Assembly: GCF_016612865.1 (NCBI RefSeq)
Contig: NZ_JAENZZ010000002.1
Location: forward strand, 1,860,001 to 1,924,000
Source: Blastococcus sp. TML/M2B
GTDB taxonomy: Bacteria; Actinomycetota; Actinomycetes; Mycobacteriales; Geodermatophilaceae
Direction: 5' to 3'
Length of the DNA: 64,000 nt
The notes under the pieces are model-generated. The model was not told where the DNA came from. It saw only the letters and a list, made by a program, of their open reading frames with translations, and searched no databases. Shown here piece after piece: positions 10,316 to 18,856 of this stretch (positions are counted from its first letter, which is position 1; the number at the start of each line of letters is the position of its first letter). Both the position numbers and the translations under genes were made by a program.

Positions 10316-11903
10316 TCAGCCCCGGATGTCCGCGCGCTCCCGCTTCAGCCGCTCCTCGCCGCTCTCGGTGCCGAGCGCGATCTCGCGGATGAGCAGGATG
10401 GCGCCGACGGCGACCACCGCGACGATCGCCGAGATCAGGAAGATCCGGCCCGTCGCGTCGCCGTAGGAGACGCGGATCAGCGTCTGGATCGGCCCGGGTG
10501 CCGTCGGCCAGGTCGGCCAGCCCGACGTCCTTCGAGCCGGCGGCCTCGGCGGCGCCGGGCGGCAGGCCCTCGCGGATGATCGTCCCGACCCGCGAGGTCA
10601 GGACGGCGCCGAGCACCGAGACGCCGATCGTGCCGCCCAGGCTGCGGAAGAAGGCCACGGCCGAGCTCGCGGCACCCAGGTCCGCGGCGGCCACCGTGTT
10701 CTGCACCGCGAGCACCAGGTTCTGCATCGTGGCGCCGATGCCGACGCCCAGCACGAACAGGAAGCTGCACAGCAGCACCATGTCCGTCTCGTGGTCGACC
10801 ATCGAGAGCAGGCCGAAGGCGATGACGACCAGGATCGAGCCGCCGACCAGGAAGCGCTTCCAGCGGCCGGTGCGGGTGATCAGCAGGCCGGACACCGTCG
10901 AGGACAGCAGCAGGCCGCCGACCATCGGGACGGTGAGCAGACCGGCCGCCGTCGGCGAGTAGCCGCGGGAGATCTGCAGGTACTGACCGAGGAAGACCGA
11001 GGACCCGAACATCGCGATGCCGATCGCGATGCTGGCCATGATCGCCAGCGTCGTGGTGCGCTCGCGGAACAACCGCAGCGGGACGATCGGCTCCTTGGCG
11101 CGCGTCTCGGTGATCAGGAAGGCGACGATCGCGACCACGCCGCCGCCGACGAACAGCGCCGACTCCGTCGAGGCCCAGGCGAAGCTCCCACCGGCCAGGG
11201 TCACCCAGATCAGCAGCGCGGAGACGCCGGCGGTGAGGAAGGCCGCACCCATGTAGTCGATGTGCACGGTCCGCTTGGTGACCGGCAGGTGCAGCGTGCG
11301 CTGCAGCAGCACCAGCGCCGCCGCGGCGAAGGGGACGCCGACGAAGAAGCACCAGCGCCAGCCCAGCCAGCTGGTGTCGACCAGCAGGCCGCCGAGCAGC
11401 GGGCCGCCCACGGTGGCCACGGCCATGACGCTGCCGAGGAAGCCGGAGTACCGGCCGCGCTCGCGGGGGCTGATCATCGCCGCCATCGCGATCTGCACCA
11501 GCGCCTGCAGGCCGCCCAGGCCCAGGCCCTGGAGCACGCGCCAGGCGATGAGGGTCTCCACCGACTGGGACAGCCCGGCGGCCATCGAGCCGACGATGAA
11601 GATGACGATCGAGAGCTGGATCAGCAGCTTCTTGCTGAACAGGTCGGAGAGCTTGCCCCAGATCGGCGTCGAGGCGGTCGACGACAGCAGGGTCGCGGTG
11701 ACCACCCAGGTGTACTGACCCTGGGAGCCGCGCAGGTCGGTGATGATCGTGGGGAGCGCGTTCGAGACGACGGTCGAGGACAGGAACGCCACGAACATCG
11801 CCAGCATCATCCCGGACAGCGCCGAGAGGATCTGCCGGTGCGTCATCTGGCCCTGCTGCTCGGCGGGCGCGGGGGCGGCCGGCCGGTCGACGGTGCTGGT
11901 CAT
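10316..11903 (-). CDS. MFS drug transporter, DHA2 (EmrB/QacA) family (one apparent frameshift near its end)
   Basis: Proton-coupled multidrug efflux pump with 14 predicted helices. Visible motifs: VVSNALPTIITDL in helix 1, WGKLSDLFSKK (motif A), WRVLQGLGLGGL and GPLLGGLLVD (motif C). The frame breaks at GGCCCGGG (10493-10499); reading across it restores IQTLIRVSYGDATGRIFLISAIVAVVAVGA, the last helix, and a TGA at 10316. The ATG has an AGGAG site. The MarR gene upstream runs into this frame without a stop only because of another frame error (11990-11993), so this is a separate protein, probably repressed by that MarR. Confidence 0.88.
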
Positions 11904-11956
11904 GGATCTCCTGGACTGCTGGGACGAGCGTTCGTGGACGGCGGGGCGGGTGCGGG

Positions 11957-12446
11957 TCACCGGTCGGCCCCGATGGGCTGCCGGGCGCCGGGGTGCACGG
12001 GCCAGGGCGACCTCGATGTCGGTCCGCAGCCGGTCGAGCAGGTCGGTGAGCAGGCGGGCGTCGCGCTCGTCCCAGCCGGAGAGCGCGGTCAGCGCCCAGT
12101 CGGCGCGCACGGCCCGCGTGCCGGCGAGCGCCGCAGCACCCTGCGGCGTGAGGCGGAGCAGAGAGGCCCGCCCGTCGCGCGGGTCGGGGTGGCGCTCGAC
12201 GTAACCGGAGCGCTCGAGGACGGCGAGCTGCCGGCTGGCGACGGAGACGTCGATGCCGGCGCGGGCGGCGAGGGCGCTGCAGCGCTGGTCGCCGTCCTGC
12301 TCGAGGGGCAGGAGCAGCGTCCAGCCGTAGGAGGGCAGCTCGCCGTAGAGCTGGGCGGCGGCGCGCGTGCTGACGTGCCGGCCCGTGCGGATGAGCTGGG
12401 CGATGCTGGCGGTCAGCCGGTCCCGCGTGTCGGGACTGATGGGCAT
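11957..12446 (-). CDS. MarR-family regulator of the adjacent DHA2 efflux gene (apparent frameshift at its 3' end)
   Basis: Winged-helix regulator, about 162 residues: dimer helix (IAQLIRTGRHVSTRAAAQLYGEL), recognition helix (AARAGIDVSVASRQLAVLERSG) and wing (VERHPDPRDGRASLLRLT). As written the frame has no stop and continues through the downstream transporter. Removing one base from the G run at 11990-11993 gives a normal end, ALARAPGARQPIGADR, with TGA at 11957. The same 15-mer context carries the extra base in dnaK, so the fusion is judged an artefact. AGGA precedes the ATG. An inverted repeat in the promoter may be its operator. Confidence 0.82.
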
Positions 12447-12483
12447 GAGCGGGGTTCCTGACGGTCGAGACGTGTGCAGAGTG

Positions 12484-12504
12484 CAACCATAAACCCGTTG
12501 GTTG
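12484..12504. promoter_or_regulatory. Inverted repeat upstream of the marR-efflux pair, candidate operator
   Basis: CAACCA-N9-TGGTTG, located 38 bp upstream of the MarR ATG in an AT-richer promoter region. A MarR dimer site for autoregulation is the natural reading, but no consensus is known for this protein. Confidence 0.45.
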
Positions 12505-12550
12505 TGGTCTGCAACGAATCGCGCGTCACACGGCGGCCGCCGTCACCCGG

Positions 12551-13030
12551 TCACGTCGTGGGCTCGTCCCCGTCCTCGCGCTCGCGGGCCTCGCCCAGCC
12601 GGTTCAGCCGGTGCAGCAGCTCGGCCAGGGTGGCGACGTCGGTCGTCGGCCAGTGGCCGAGGTCGGACTCCCAGCGCTCGCGCCGGGCGGTGCGGATCAG
12701 CGCCAGCCGGGCCGCCCCCTCCGCGGACGGCGTCAGCACCTGGGCGCGGCCGTCGTCGGGGTCCGGGCTGCGGTCGACCAGGCCGAGGGCGACGAGGCTG
12801 GACACCTGCCGGCTCACCGTGCTCTTGTCCAGGCCCAGCCGGGCGACCAGGTCGCTGGCGCGCAGCGGGCCGGCGTCCTGCAGCAGCGCCAGCAGGCCGA
12901 AGGCCGCGCCGTCCAGGTCGGGGTGCAGCTGGCCGGCCAGCCGGGCGGACATGGCCCGCGAGCGGCGCAGCAGCAGGCCGATCTCCCGCTCCAGGGCGAC
13001 GAACGCCTCGTGCGCGTCGGCCTCGGTCAC
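12551..13030 (-). CDS. MarR-family regulator, last gene of the dnaK operon
   Basis: A 159-residue winged-helix protein: dimerisation helix IGLLLRRSRAMSARLAGQL, recognition region SDLVARLGLDKSTVSRQVSSL, wing VDRSPDPDDGRAQVLTPS and an acidic C-terminal tail. The GTG start overlaps the hspR stop as GTGA and has GAGGAG six bases upstream, so it is probably translated from the heat-shock operon message. A longer start 7 codons upstream lacks a ribosome-binding site. MarR in this place is not part of the textbook dnaK operon; its targets are unknown. Confidence 0.85.
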   Translation of the reverse strand: MTEADAHEAFVALEREIGLLLRRSRAMSARLAGQLHPDLDGAAFGLLALLQDAGPLRASDLVARLGLDKSTVSRQVSSLVALGLVDRSPDPDDGRAQVLTPSAEGAARLALIRTARRERWESDLGHWPTTDVATLAELLHRLNRLGEAREREDGDEPTT

Positions 13031-13476
13031 CGGCTGCTCCTCGGGCGCCACACGACCAGGGCAGAGCTCGGCCGGCGCTGCGGCACCAGGTCGGCCCGGT
13101 AGGCCGCGGAGATCGCGGCCTCGGCGGCGATCCGGCCGCGCTCGCTGTGCTCGAGCTCGTCGAGCAGCTCGTGGACGCGCGCCTGGAGCGCCTCGACCTG
13201 CGACTCCAGCTCGATGATCCGCTTGATCCCGGCGAGGTTGACGCCGTCCTCCTGCGAGAGGCGCTGCACCTCGCGGAGCAGCGCCACGTCCCGCGGCGAG
13301 TAGCGCCGCCCGCCACCCGCGGTGCGCCCCGGGCTGACCAGCCCCAGTCGGTCGTACTGGCGCAGCGTCTGGGCGTGCATGCCGGCGAGCTCGGCCGCCA
13401 CCGAGATGACGAACACGGGCGCGTCCTCGGCGACGGACCGCGCCGCCCCCTGGGTGGGGTCGACGGCTCCGGTCAC
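13027..13476 (-). CDS. hspR: Heat-shock repressor HspR (MerR family)
   Basis: MerR-family autorepressor of dnaK and clpB through HAIR boxes; DnaK acts as co-repressor in Streptomyces. The 149-residue protein has [39 protein letters not shown], the HspR helix-turn-helix and wing, followed by the coiled coil [19 protein letters not shown]. The GTG start overlaps the dnaJ stop as GTGA. HAIR-type sites are visible upstream of dnaK and clpB in this window. Confidence 0.95.
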   Translation of the reverse strand: MTGAVDPTQGAARSVAEDAPVFVISVAAELAGMHAQTLRQYDRLGLVSPGRTAGGGRRYSPRDVALLREVQRLSQEDGVNLAGIKRIIELESQVEALQARVHELLDELEHSERGRIAAEAAISAAYRADLVPQRRPSSALVVWRPRSSR

Positions 13477-14687
13477 CGCTCGGCTCCCGCCTGGAGGGCC
13501 GCGGTGATCTGCGGCCGCGGGTCCTCGTCCATCTCCGCGGCCAGGTTCTCGATCAGCGCCCGCTGGGCCGGGGTGAGGCGCACCGGCACCGCGACGTCGA
13601 GGGTCACCAGCAGGTCGCCGGCGCGGCCCTTGCCCGGGACGCCCCGCCCGCGCACCCGCAGCGTGCGGCCGCTGGCGGTGCCGGCGGGCACCTTGAGCGA
13701 GACCGTCCCGTCGAGGGTGGGCACGGTGAGCGTCGTCCCCAGCGCCGCCTCGGCGAAGGTGATCGGCACGGTGAGCGTGAGGTCGGCGTCCTTGCGGCCG
13801 AACAGCGCGTGCTCGGCGACGTGGACGACGACGAACAGGTCACCGGCCGGCCCCCCGCGCCGACCCGGGGCGCCCTTGCCGGCCAGCCGGATGCGCTGGC
13901 CGTCCTTGACGCCGGACGGGATGCGGACGGTGATCGTCCGGGTCTGGCTGGTGATGCCGCTGCCCGAGCAGGTCGGGCAGGGGTCGTCGACGACGGAGCC
14001 GGTGCCGCGGCAGGTGCGGCACGGCTCGGAGAACGCGAACGCCCCCTGGCTGCGGCTGGTCACGCCGGCGCCCTGGCACACCGGGCAGGTGTGCGGGCTG
14101 GTGCCGGGCTTCGCGCCGCTGCCCGCGCAGGTCGGGCAGCTGCCCGGGCTCTGCATGCGCAGCGGCACGGTGACGCCGAGGACCGCCTCCTCGAAGGAGA
14201 GCGTCGCCTCGGTCTCGACGTCCTGACCGCGGGCCGGGCCGGAGGCGGCCTGACTGCGCGCCCGGGCCCCGCCCGCCGCCCCGCCGAACAGCCCGCCGAG
14301 CAGGTCGCCCAGCCCGGCGCCGCGCGCGCCGGCGGCACCCGCGCCGCCGGCCGCGCCGCCGTTGAACAGGTCGCCGAAGTCGAAGGTCTGCCCACCGCCG
14401 GGGAAGCCGCCCCCGCCGGGGAACCCGGCGCGAGCGCCGGCCCCGCCGGCGCCGAACAGCCGCCGCGCCTCGTCGTACTCGCCGCGCCGCTTCGGGTCGG
14501 AGAGCACGTCGTAGGCCTCGGAGACCTCCTTGAACCGGGTCTCGGCCTCGGCGTTGCCCGGGTTCTTGTCCGGGTGCAGCTCCTGCGCCAGCTTGCGGTA
14601 GGCCTTCTTGATCTCCGCCGCGTCGGCGCTCTGGGAGACGCCCAGTGCGCCGTAGTAGTCCTTCTCGATGAAGTCCCGTGTGCTCAT
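13473..14687 (-). CDS. dnaJ: Chaperone DnaJ (Hsp40, type I)
   Basis: Co-chaperone that stimulates DnaK ATPase and delivers substrate. 404 residues: J domain ([25 protein letters not shown], then the HPD tripeptide at HPDKNPG), a Gly/Phe/Ala-rich linker (about 75-155), and a zinc domain with all four CxxCxGxG-type repeats ([32 protein letters not shown]), then the substrate-binding C-terminal domains. Located 22 bp after grpE and overlapping hspR. Confidence 0.96.
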   Translation of the reverse strand: MSTRDFIEKDYYGALGVSQSADAAEIKKAYRKLAQELHPDKNPGNAEAETRFKEVSEAYDVLSDPKRRGEYDEARRLFGAGGAGARAGFPGGGGFPGGGQTFDFGDLFNGGAAGGAGAAGARGAGLGDLLGGLFGGAAGGARARSQAASGPARGQDVETEATLSFEEAVLGVTVPLRMQSPGSCPTCAGSGAKPGTSPHTCPVCQGAGVTSRSQGAFAFSEPCRTCRGTGSVVDDPCPTCSGSGITSQTRTITVRIPSGVKDGQRIRLAGKGAPGRRGGPAGDLFVVVHVAEHALFGRKDADLTLTVPITFAEAALGTTLTVPTLDGTVSLKVPAGTASGRTLRVRGRGVPGKGRAGDLLVTLDVAVPVRLTPAQRALIENLAAEMDEDPRPQITAALQAGAER

Positions 14688-14709
14688 CGGGTGCCCCCCT
14701 CCCTGTCGA

Positions 14710-15405
14710 TCAGCCGGACGCCGCGGCGTCCGGGTCGGCCGGGGCCGCGCCGTCGCCGGCGGGCACCGGGTTCTCCGGGTCGGTCACCGCGACCATCGCC
14801 GTCCGCAGCACGCGCTCACCGCGGCGGAAACCCTGCCGCAGCACCGTCGTCGCCGTCGGCACCGCCACGTCGGGGGACGTGTCGTGCATGACCGCCTCGT
14901 GCAGCGACGGGTCGAACGCGTCGCCGGCCACGCCGAACGCCTCGACGCCCAGGCCGTCGAGCAGGCCCAGGACGCGGTCGGCGACCAACTTGAACGCGCC
15001 GGTCAGGTCGCCGTGGTCCCGCGCCCGCTCGATGTCGTCGACGATCGGGAACAGGCCGGCGGCGAACCGCTCGGCCGCCTGGTCGACGACCACGGTGCGG
15101 TCGCGGTCCACCCGGCGCCGGTAGTTGGCGTACTCGGCGGTGACCCGCTGGAGGTCCTCGGTGCGCTCGGCCAGCTGCTGGGCGAGGTCGTCCCCGCCCC
15201 CTGCGGCCACCGGCTCCGGCGCCTGGTCCTCCACGGGCATGTCGTGCTCGCTCATCTGCTCCCCTGCGACGGTCGGGCCGGGCGGCGTGGCGGGGCCGGC
15301 GCCGGCCGGCTGCTCGCCGGCCGGCGCCCGCACCTCACCGCTGATCGGGTCGATGCGCCGCTTGTCGCGGATGACGACCCGCGGCTGCTCTTCCCCGGAG
15401 GTCAT
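14710..15405 (-). CDS. grpE: Nucleotide exchange factor GrpE
   Basis: Releases ADP from DnaK. 231 residues: an acidic disordered N-terminal half, the long dimer coiled coil ([32 protein letters not shown]), and the beta domain around [17 protein letters not shown] and [20 protein letters not shown], the GrpE signature. The ATG overlaps the dnaK stop as ATGA, so translation is coupled. Confidence 0.95.
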   Translation of the reverse strand: MTSGEEQPRVVIRDKRRIDPISGEVRAPAGEQPAGAGPATPPGPTVAGEQMSEHDMPVEDQAPEPVAAGGGDDLAQQLAERTEDLQRVTAEYANYRRRVDRDRTVVVDQAAERFAAGLFPIVDDIERARDHGDLTGAFKLVADRVLGLLDGLGVEAFGVAGDAFDPSLHEAVMHDTSPDVAVPTATTVLRQGFRRGERVLRTAMVAVTDPENPVPAGDGAAPADPDAAASG

Positions 15406-17266
15406 CGCTTGTCGGTGTCCTCGTCCACGATCTCGGCGTCGACGACGTCGTCGTCGTCACCCGCCGGGGCACCGGCCTGCTCGCCCGCCTCGGCGCCGGG
15501 GTGCACCGGCCGCGCCGGCCTCGCCCGCCTGGGCGTAGAGCGCGCCGCCGACCTCCTGGGAGACCCGGGCGACCTTCTCCTGCGCGGTCTTGATCGCCTC
15601 GATGTCCGAGCCGCCGAGCGCGCTGCGCAGGTCGGTGAGGGCCTCGCCGAGCTCGTCCTTCTTGTCGGCCGGGATCTTGTCGCCGTTCTCGGCCAGGAAC
15701 TTCTCGGTCTGGTACTGCAGCGACTCCGCCAGGTTGCGGGTCTCCGCCTCCTCGCGGCGCTTCTTGTCCTCCTCGGCGTGCGCCTCGGCGTCCTTCATCA
15801 TCCGCTCGATGTCGTCCTTGGGCAGGGCCGAGCCGCCGGTGATGGTCATCGACTGCTCCTTGCCGGTGCCCAGGTCCTTCGCGGTGACGTGGACGATGCC
15901 GTTGGCGTCGATGTCGAAGGCGACCTCGATCTGCGGGACGCCGCGGGGCGCCGGCGGCAGACCGGTGAGCTCGAACATGCCGAGCTTCTTGTTGTACATC
16001 GCCATCTCGCGCTCGCCCTGGAACACCTGGATCTGCACCGACGGCTGGTTGTCGTCCGCCGTCGTGAAGATCTCGGAGCGCTTCGTCGGGATCGTGGTGT
16101 TGCGCTCGATCAGCTTGGTCATGATCCCGCCCTTGGTCTCGATGCCCAGGGAGAGCGGGGTGACGTCGAGGAGCAGCACGTCCTTGACCTCGCCGCGGAG
16201 GACACCGGCCTGCAGCGCGGCGCCGATGGCCACGACCTCGTCCGGGTTGACGCCCTTGTTGGGCTCCTTGCCGCCGGTCAGCTCCTTGACCAGGTCGCTG
16301 ACGGCCGGCATGCGGGTCGAGCCACCGACGAGGACGACGTGGTCGATCTGGCCGACCGAGATGCCGGCGTCGCGGACCACCTGGTTGAACGGCGCGCGGG
16401 CCCGGTCGAGCAGGTCCTGCGTCATGCGCTGGAACTCGGCGCGGGTGATCGTGACGTCGAGGTGCAGCGGGCCCTCGGCACCGGCGGTGATGTACGGCAG
16501 GTTTGATGTTCGTCGACTGCGCGCCGGAGAGCTCGATCTTCGCCTTCTCCGCGGCCTCGCGGATCCGCTGCATCGCCAGCTTGTCCTTGGACAGGTCGAT
16601 GCCGTTCGAGGCGTTGAAGGTCTTGACCAGGTGGTCCATGACCTTCTGGTCCCAGTCGTCGCCACCGAGGTGGTTGTCACCGGCGGTCGCCTTGACCTCG
16701 ATGACGCCGTCGCCGATCTCGAGCAGCGAGACGTCGAAGGTGCCACCACCGAGGTCGAACACGAGGATCGTCTGCTCGGTCTCGCCCTTGTCCAGGCCGT
16801 AGGCCAGCGCGGCCGCGGTCGGCTCGTTGACGATGCGCAGGACGTTGAGGCCCGCGATCTCACCGGCCTCCTTGGTGGCCTGGCGCTGCGCGTCCTCGAA
16901 GTAGGCCGGCACGGTGATGACGGCGTCGGTCACCGGCTCGCCCAGGTAGGTCTCGGCGTCCCGCTTGAGCTTCTGCAGCGTGCGGGCGCTGATCTCCTGC
17001 GCGGTGTACTTCTTGCCGTCGATCTCGTCGGTGGTCCACGTCGTGCCCATGTGGCGCTTGACGGACCGGATCGTGCGGTCGACGTTCGTGACCGCCTGGT
17101 TCTTGGCCGACTGGCCGACGAGGACCTCGCCGTTCTTGGCGAAGGCGACGACCGACGGGGTCGTGCGCGAGCCCTCGGAGTTGGCGATGACCGTGGGCTC
17201 GCCGCCCTCGAGGACCGTGACGACGGAGTTCGTGGTGCCGAGGTCGATACCGACAGCTCGTGCCAT
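15402..17266 (-). CDS. dnaK: Chaperone DnaK (Hsp70), with two apparent frameshifts
   Basis: Hsp70 ATPase that folds and refolds proteins with DnaJ and GrpE. N-terminus [22 protein letters not shown]; phosphate loops [14 protein letters not shown] and [14 protein letters not shown]; substrate domain with [17 protein letters not shown]. After removing one extra base from TTT at 16502-16504 and one from the G run at 15498-15501, a full protein of about 621 residues ends [18 protein letters not shown], the usual acidic EEVD-like tail. Since dnaK is normally essential in actinobacteria and the rest is intact, the breaks are almost certainly sequencing errors. First gene of the dnaK-grpE-dnaJ-hspR-marR operon. 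Confidence 0.95.
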
Positions 17267-17333
17267 GGGGATGGCCTCTCTTCCGTGTGCTGTGGAGGGT
17301 GGTGCTGGTCCGGTAGCTGAGGGCTCTCACCAG

Positions 17334-17354
17334 CTTGCGCGTGGTCCGCTCAAC
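17334..17354 (-). promoter_or_regulatory. HAIR-like operator upstream of dnaK
   Basis: On the minus strand GTTGAGC-N7-GCGCAAG, 67 bp upstream of the dnaK ATG. It keeps five of seven consensus bases in each half of the HAIR box with the correct 7-bp spacing. Weaker than the clpB site but in the expected place for HspR. Confidence 0.7.
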
Positions 17355-17447
17355 TTTCCTGCCCACCATAACGGCAGGGTGCCGCGACGTGTTCCCGGGG
17401 CGTCGTACGACTCCTGACGCCCGATGACTACCGCCGGACCGCCTCGG

Positions 17448-17487
17448 TACCGCACTGCACGGCGGTACCCGAGGGCACACGGCGGTA
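17448..17487 (+). repeat. Upstream 40-bp array of TACCGCC/GGCGGTA motifs flanking the nuclease-like gene
   Basis: TACCGCACTGCACGGCGGTA (17448-17467) is an imperfect 20-bp palindrome; a further GGCGGTA sits 20 bp after the previous one (17481-17487). An extra TACCGCC lies at 17429-17435. The array at 18559-18598 on the other side of the gene has the same order, orientation and spacing. Candidate binding sites or boundary repeats. Confidence 0.7.
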
Positions 17488-17547
17488 CCCGGGCGGTTGT
17501 CCACAGGGCCTCCCTCGAGGCCGCCCCGTGCGCCGCACACTCCACCG

Positions 17548-18549
17548 GTGCATCCGCTCCTCCGCGCAGCCGCCGAACGGCAGAGCGGTGTCGTCACGGC
17601 GTCGGACGCCCGTCGTGCGGGCTACGGGGCCGACGAGGTGCAGCGGATGTGCACGTCCGGCCGGTGGGTCCGGCTCCGCCGCGGTGTCTACACCACGCCG
17701 GCCGTGCTGGGGCGCGCCGAGGAGGAGGGGTGGCGGCACGAACTCGACTGCCTCGCCGTCCTCCTCGACCTCGACCGCCCCGGTGCCGCGATCAGCCACG
17801 GCTCCGCGGTCCACCTGCACGGCCTGCCCTCGCGCACTCCCGCCGCCGGGGTCGTCCGGCTCACCGATCCCGCACACAACCGGCGCGGCCGCGGTTTCCA
17901 CATGACCCGGTCACCGCTCGACCCCGACGAGGTCGGCGCGCGCGGTCCGCTCCGTGTCGCGACGCCGCCGCGCGCTCTCGTCGACCACGCACGGGAGACC
18001 TCGCTCGAGGACGCCGTCATCGCGATGGACCAGGCGCTGCTGGTCGGCAAGACCACGGCGGCCGACCTGGCACGGGCGGCCGAGCGGGCACGCACGTGGC
18101 CGGGCGGTCCAGCCGCCCGCCGAGCCATCTCACTGGCCGACGGGCGGGCGGAGTCGGTTCTGGAGACCCGGGGACGGCTGCGCATCGTGGGCGCCGGGCT
18201 GCCCACGCCGGAGCTGCAGGTCGAGATCCGGGTGGCCGGGCGGCTCGTCGCCGTCGTCGACGGGTGGTTCGACGACGCCGCCGTCGCGGTCGAGTTCGAC
18301 GGCCGGGTGAAGTACACCGATCCGTGGCGGGACCGCAGCCCGGGACAGGTGCTCTGGGAGGAGAAGCGCCGCGAGGACGAGCTGCGGGCGCTCGGCATCC
18401 GCGTCGTCCGCGTCATCGACGCCGACGTCGGGCCCGGGTGGCCGGCGATGGAGCAGCGCCTGCGCGCGCTACTGGCGACGCCCGGGCCGGCGGAGCGGCG
18501 CTTCACCGCGACCGTCCGCGAGCGCGGCGTCCGCCGGCTACCGCGATGA
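17548..18549 (+). CDS. AbiEi-like winged-helix / DUF559-like (PD-(D/E)XK) nuclease-fold protein
   Basis: About 333 residues. The N-terminal part (HPLLRAAAERQSGVVTASDARRAGYGADEVQRMCTSGRWVRLRRGVYTTP) resembles the winged-helix domain of AbiEi-type antitoxins. The C-terminal part has the layout of the very-short-patch-repair-like DUF559 fold: an early glutamate (SVLETRGRL), VAVVDGWFDDAAVAVEFDGRVKY with acidic residues, then WEEKRREDELRALGIRVVRVI. This architecture is common in actinobacteria and has no established function. No partner toxin gene is adjacent. GTG at 17548 is taken as start; a TTG 17 codons earlier is open. Arrays of GGCGGTA motifs flank the gene on both sides. Confidence 0.75.
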   Translation: MHPLLRAAAERQSGVVTASDARRAGYGADEVQRMCTSGRWVRLRRGVYTTPAVLGRAEEEGWRHELDCLAVLLDLDRPGAAISHGSAVHLHGLPSRTPAAGVVRLTDPAHNRRGRGFHMTRSPLDPDEVGARGPLRVATPPRALVDHARETSLEDAVIAMDQALLVGKTTAADLARAAERARTWPGGPAARRAISLADGRAESVLETRGRLRIVGAGLPTPELQVEIRVAGRLVAVVDGWFDDAAVAVEFDGRVKYTDPWRDRSPGQVLWEEKRREDELRALGIRVVRVIDADVGPGWPAMEQRLRALLATPGPAERRFTATVRERGVRRLPR

Positions 18550-18558
18550 GCGGCCGAG

Positions 18559-18598
18559 TACCGCCCTGCGAGGCGGTACCGGCACCGACGAGGCGGTA
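18559..18598 (+). repeat. Downstream 40-bp array of TACCGCC/GGCGGTA motifs
   Basis: TACCGCCCTGCGAGGCGGTA (18559-18578) matches 17 of 20 bases of the upstream palindrome, and another GGCGGTA follows at exactly the same 20-bp spacing (18592-18598). Begins 10 bp after the stop codon of the nuclease-like gene. The rest of the 308-bp gap to the next gene shows only an AT-richer promoter stretch. Confidence 0.7.
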
Positions 18599-18856
18599 GC
18601 GGGAGCGGCGGCGATCCACCCCACCGCGGGCGCGCGAGGGCGGTGGCCGGATCGTGATCGCAGGAGTGCTCTCGGCCACGAGTAGCCTGCGTGCGCGCCA
18701 GCTATCGTGCGAAGCGTGCGGGCACGCCGTGCCCGCATGCGTACCGCGCGCCGGTCCCCGACCGGCGACGATGACGGCGCGTGCACCACAGCTTCGCCGT
18801 CGCGCAACGGCGCACGGGAGTCAACCGACGCCGCCAGGCGTGCGGGGGAGGAAAAC

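Noticed and set aside
17497-17550. TTG start extending the nuclease-like gene by 17 codons
   Set aside because: The extension is proline-rich low complexity and directly adjoins the motif array; GTG 17548 fits the domain start better.
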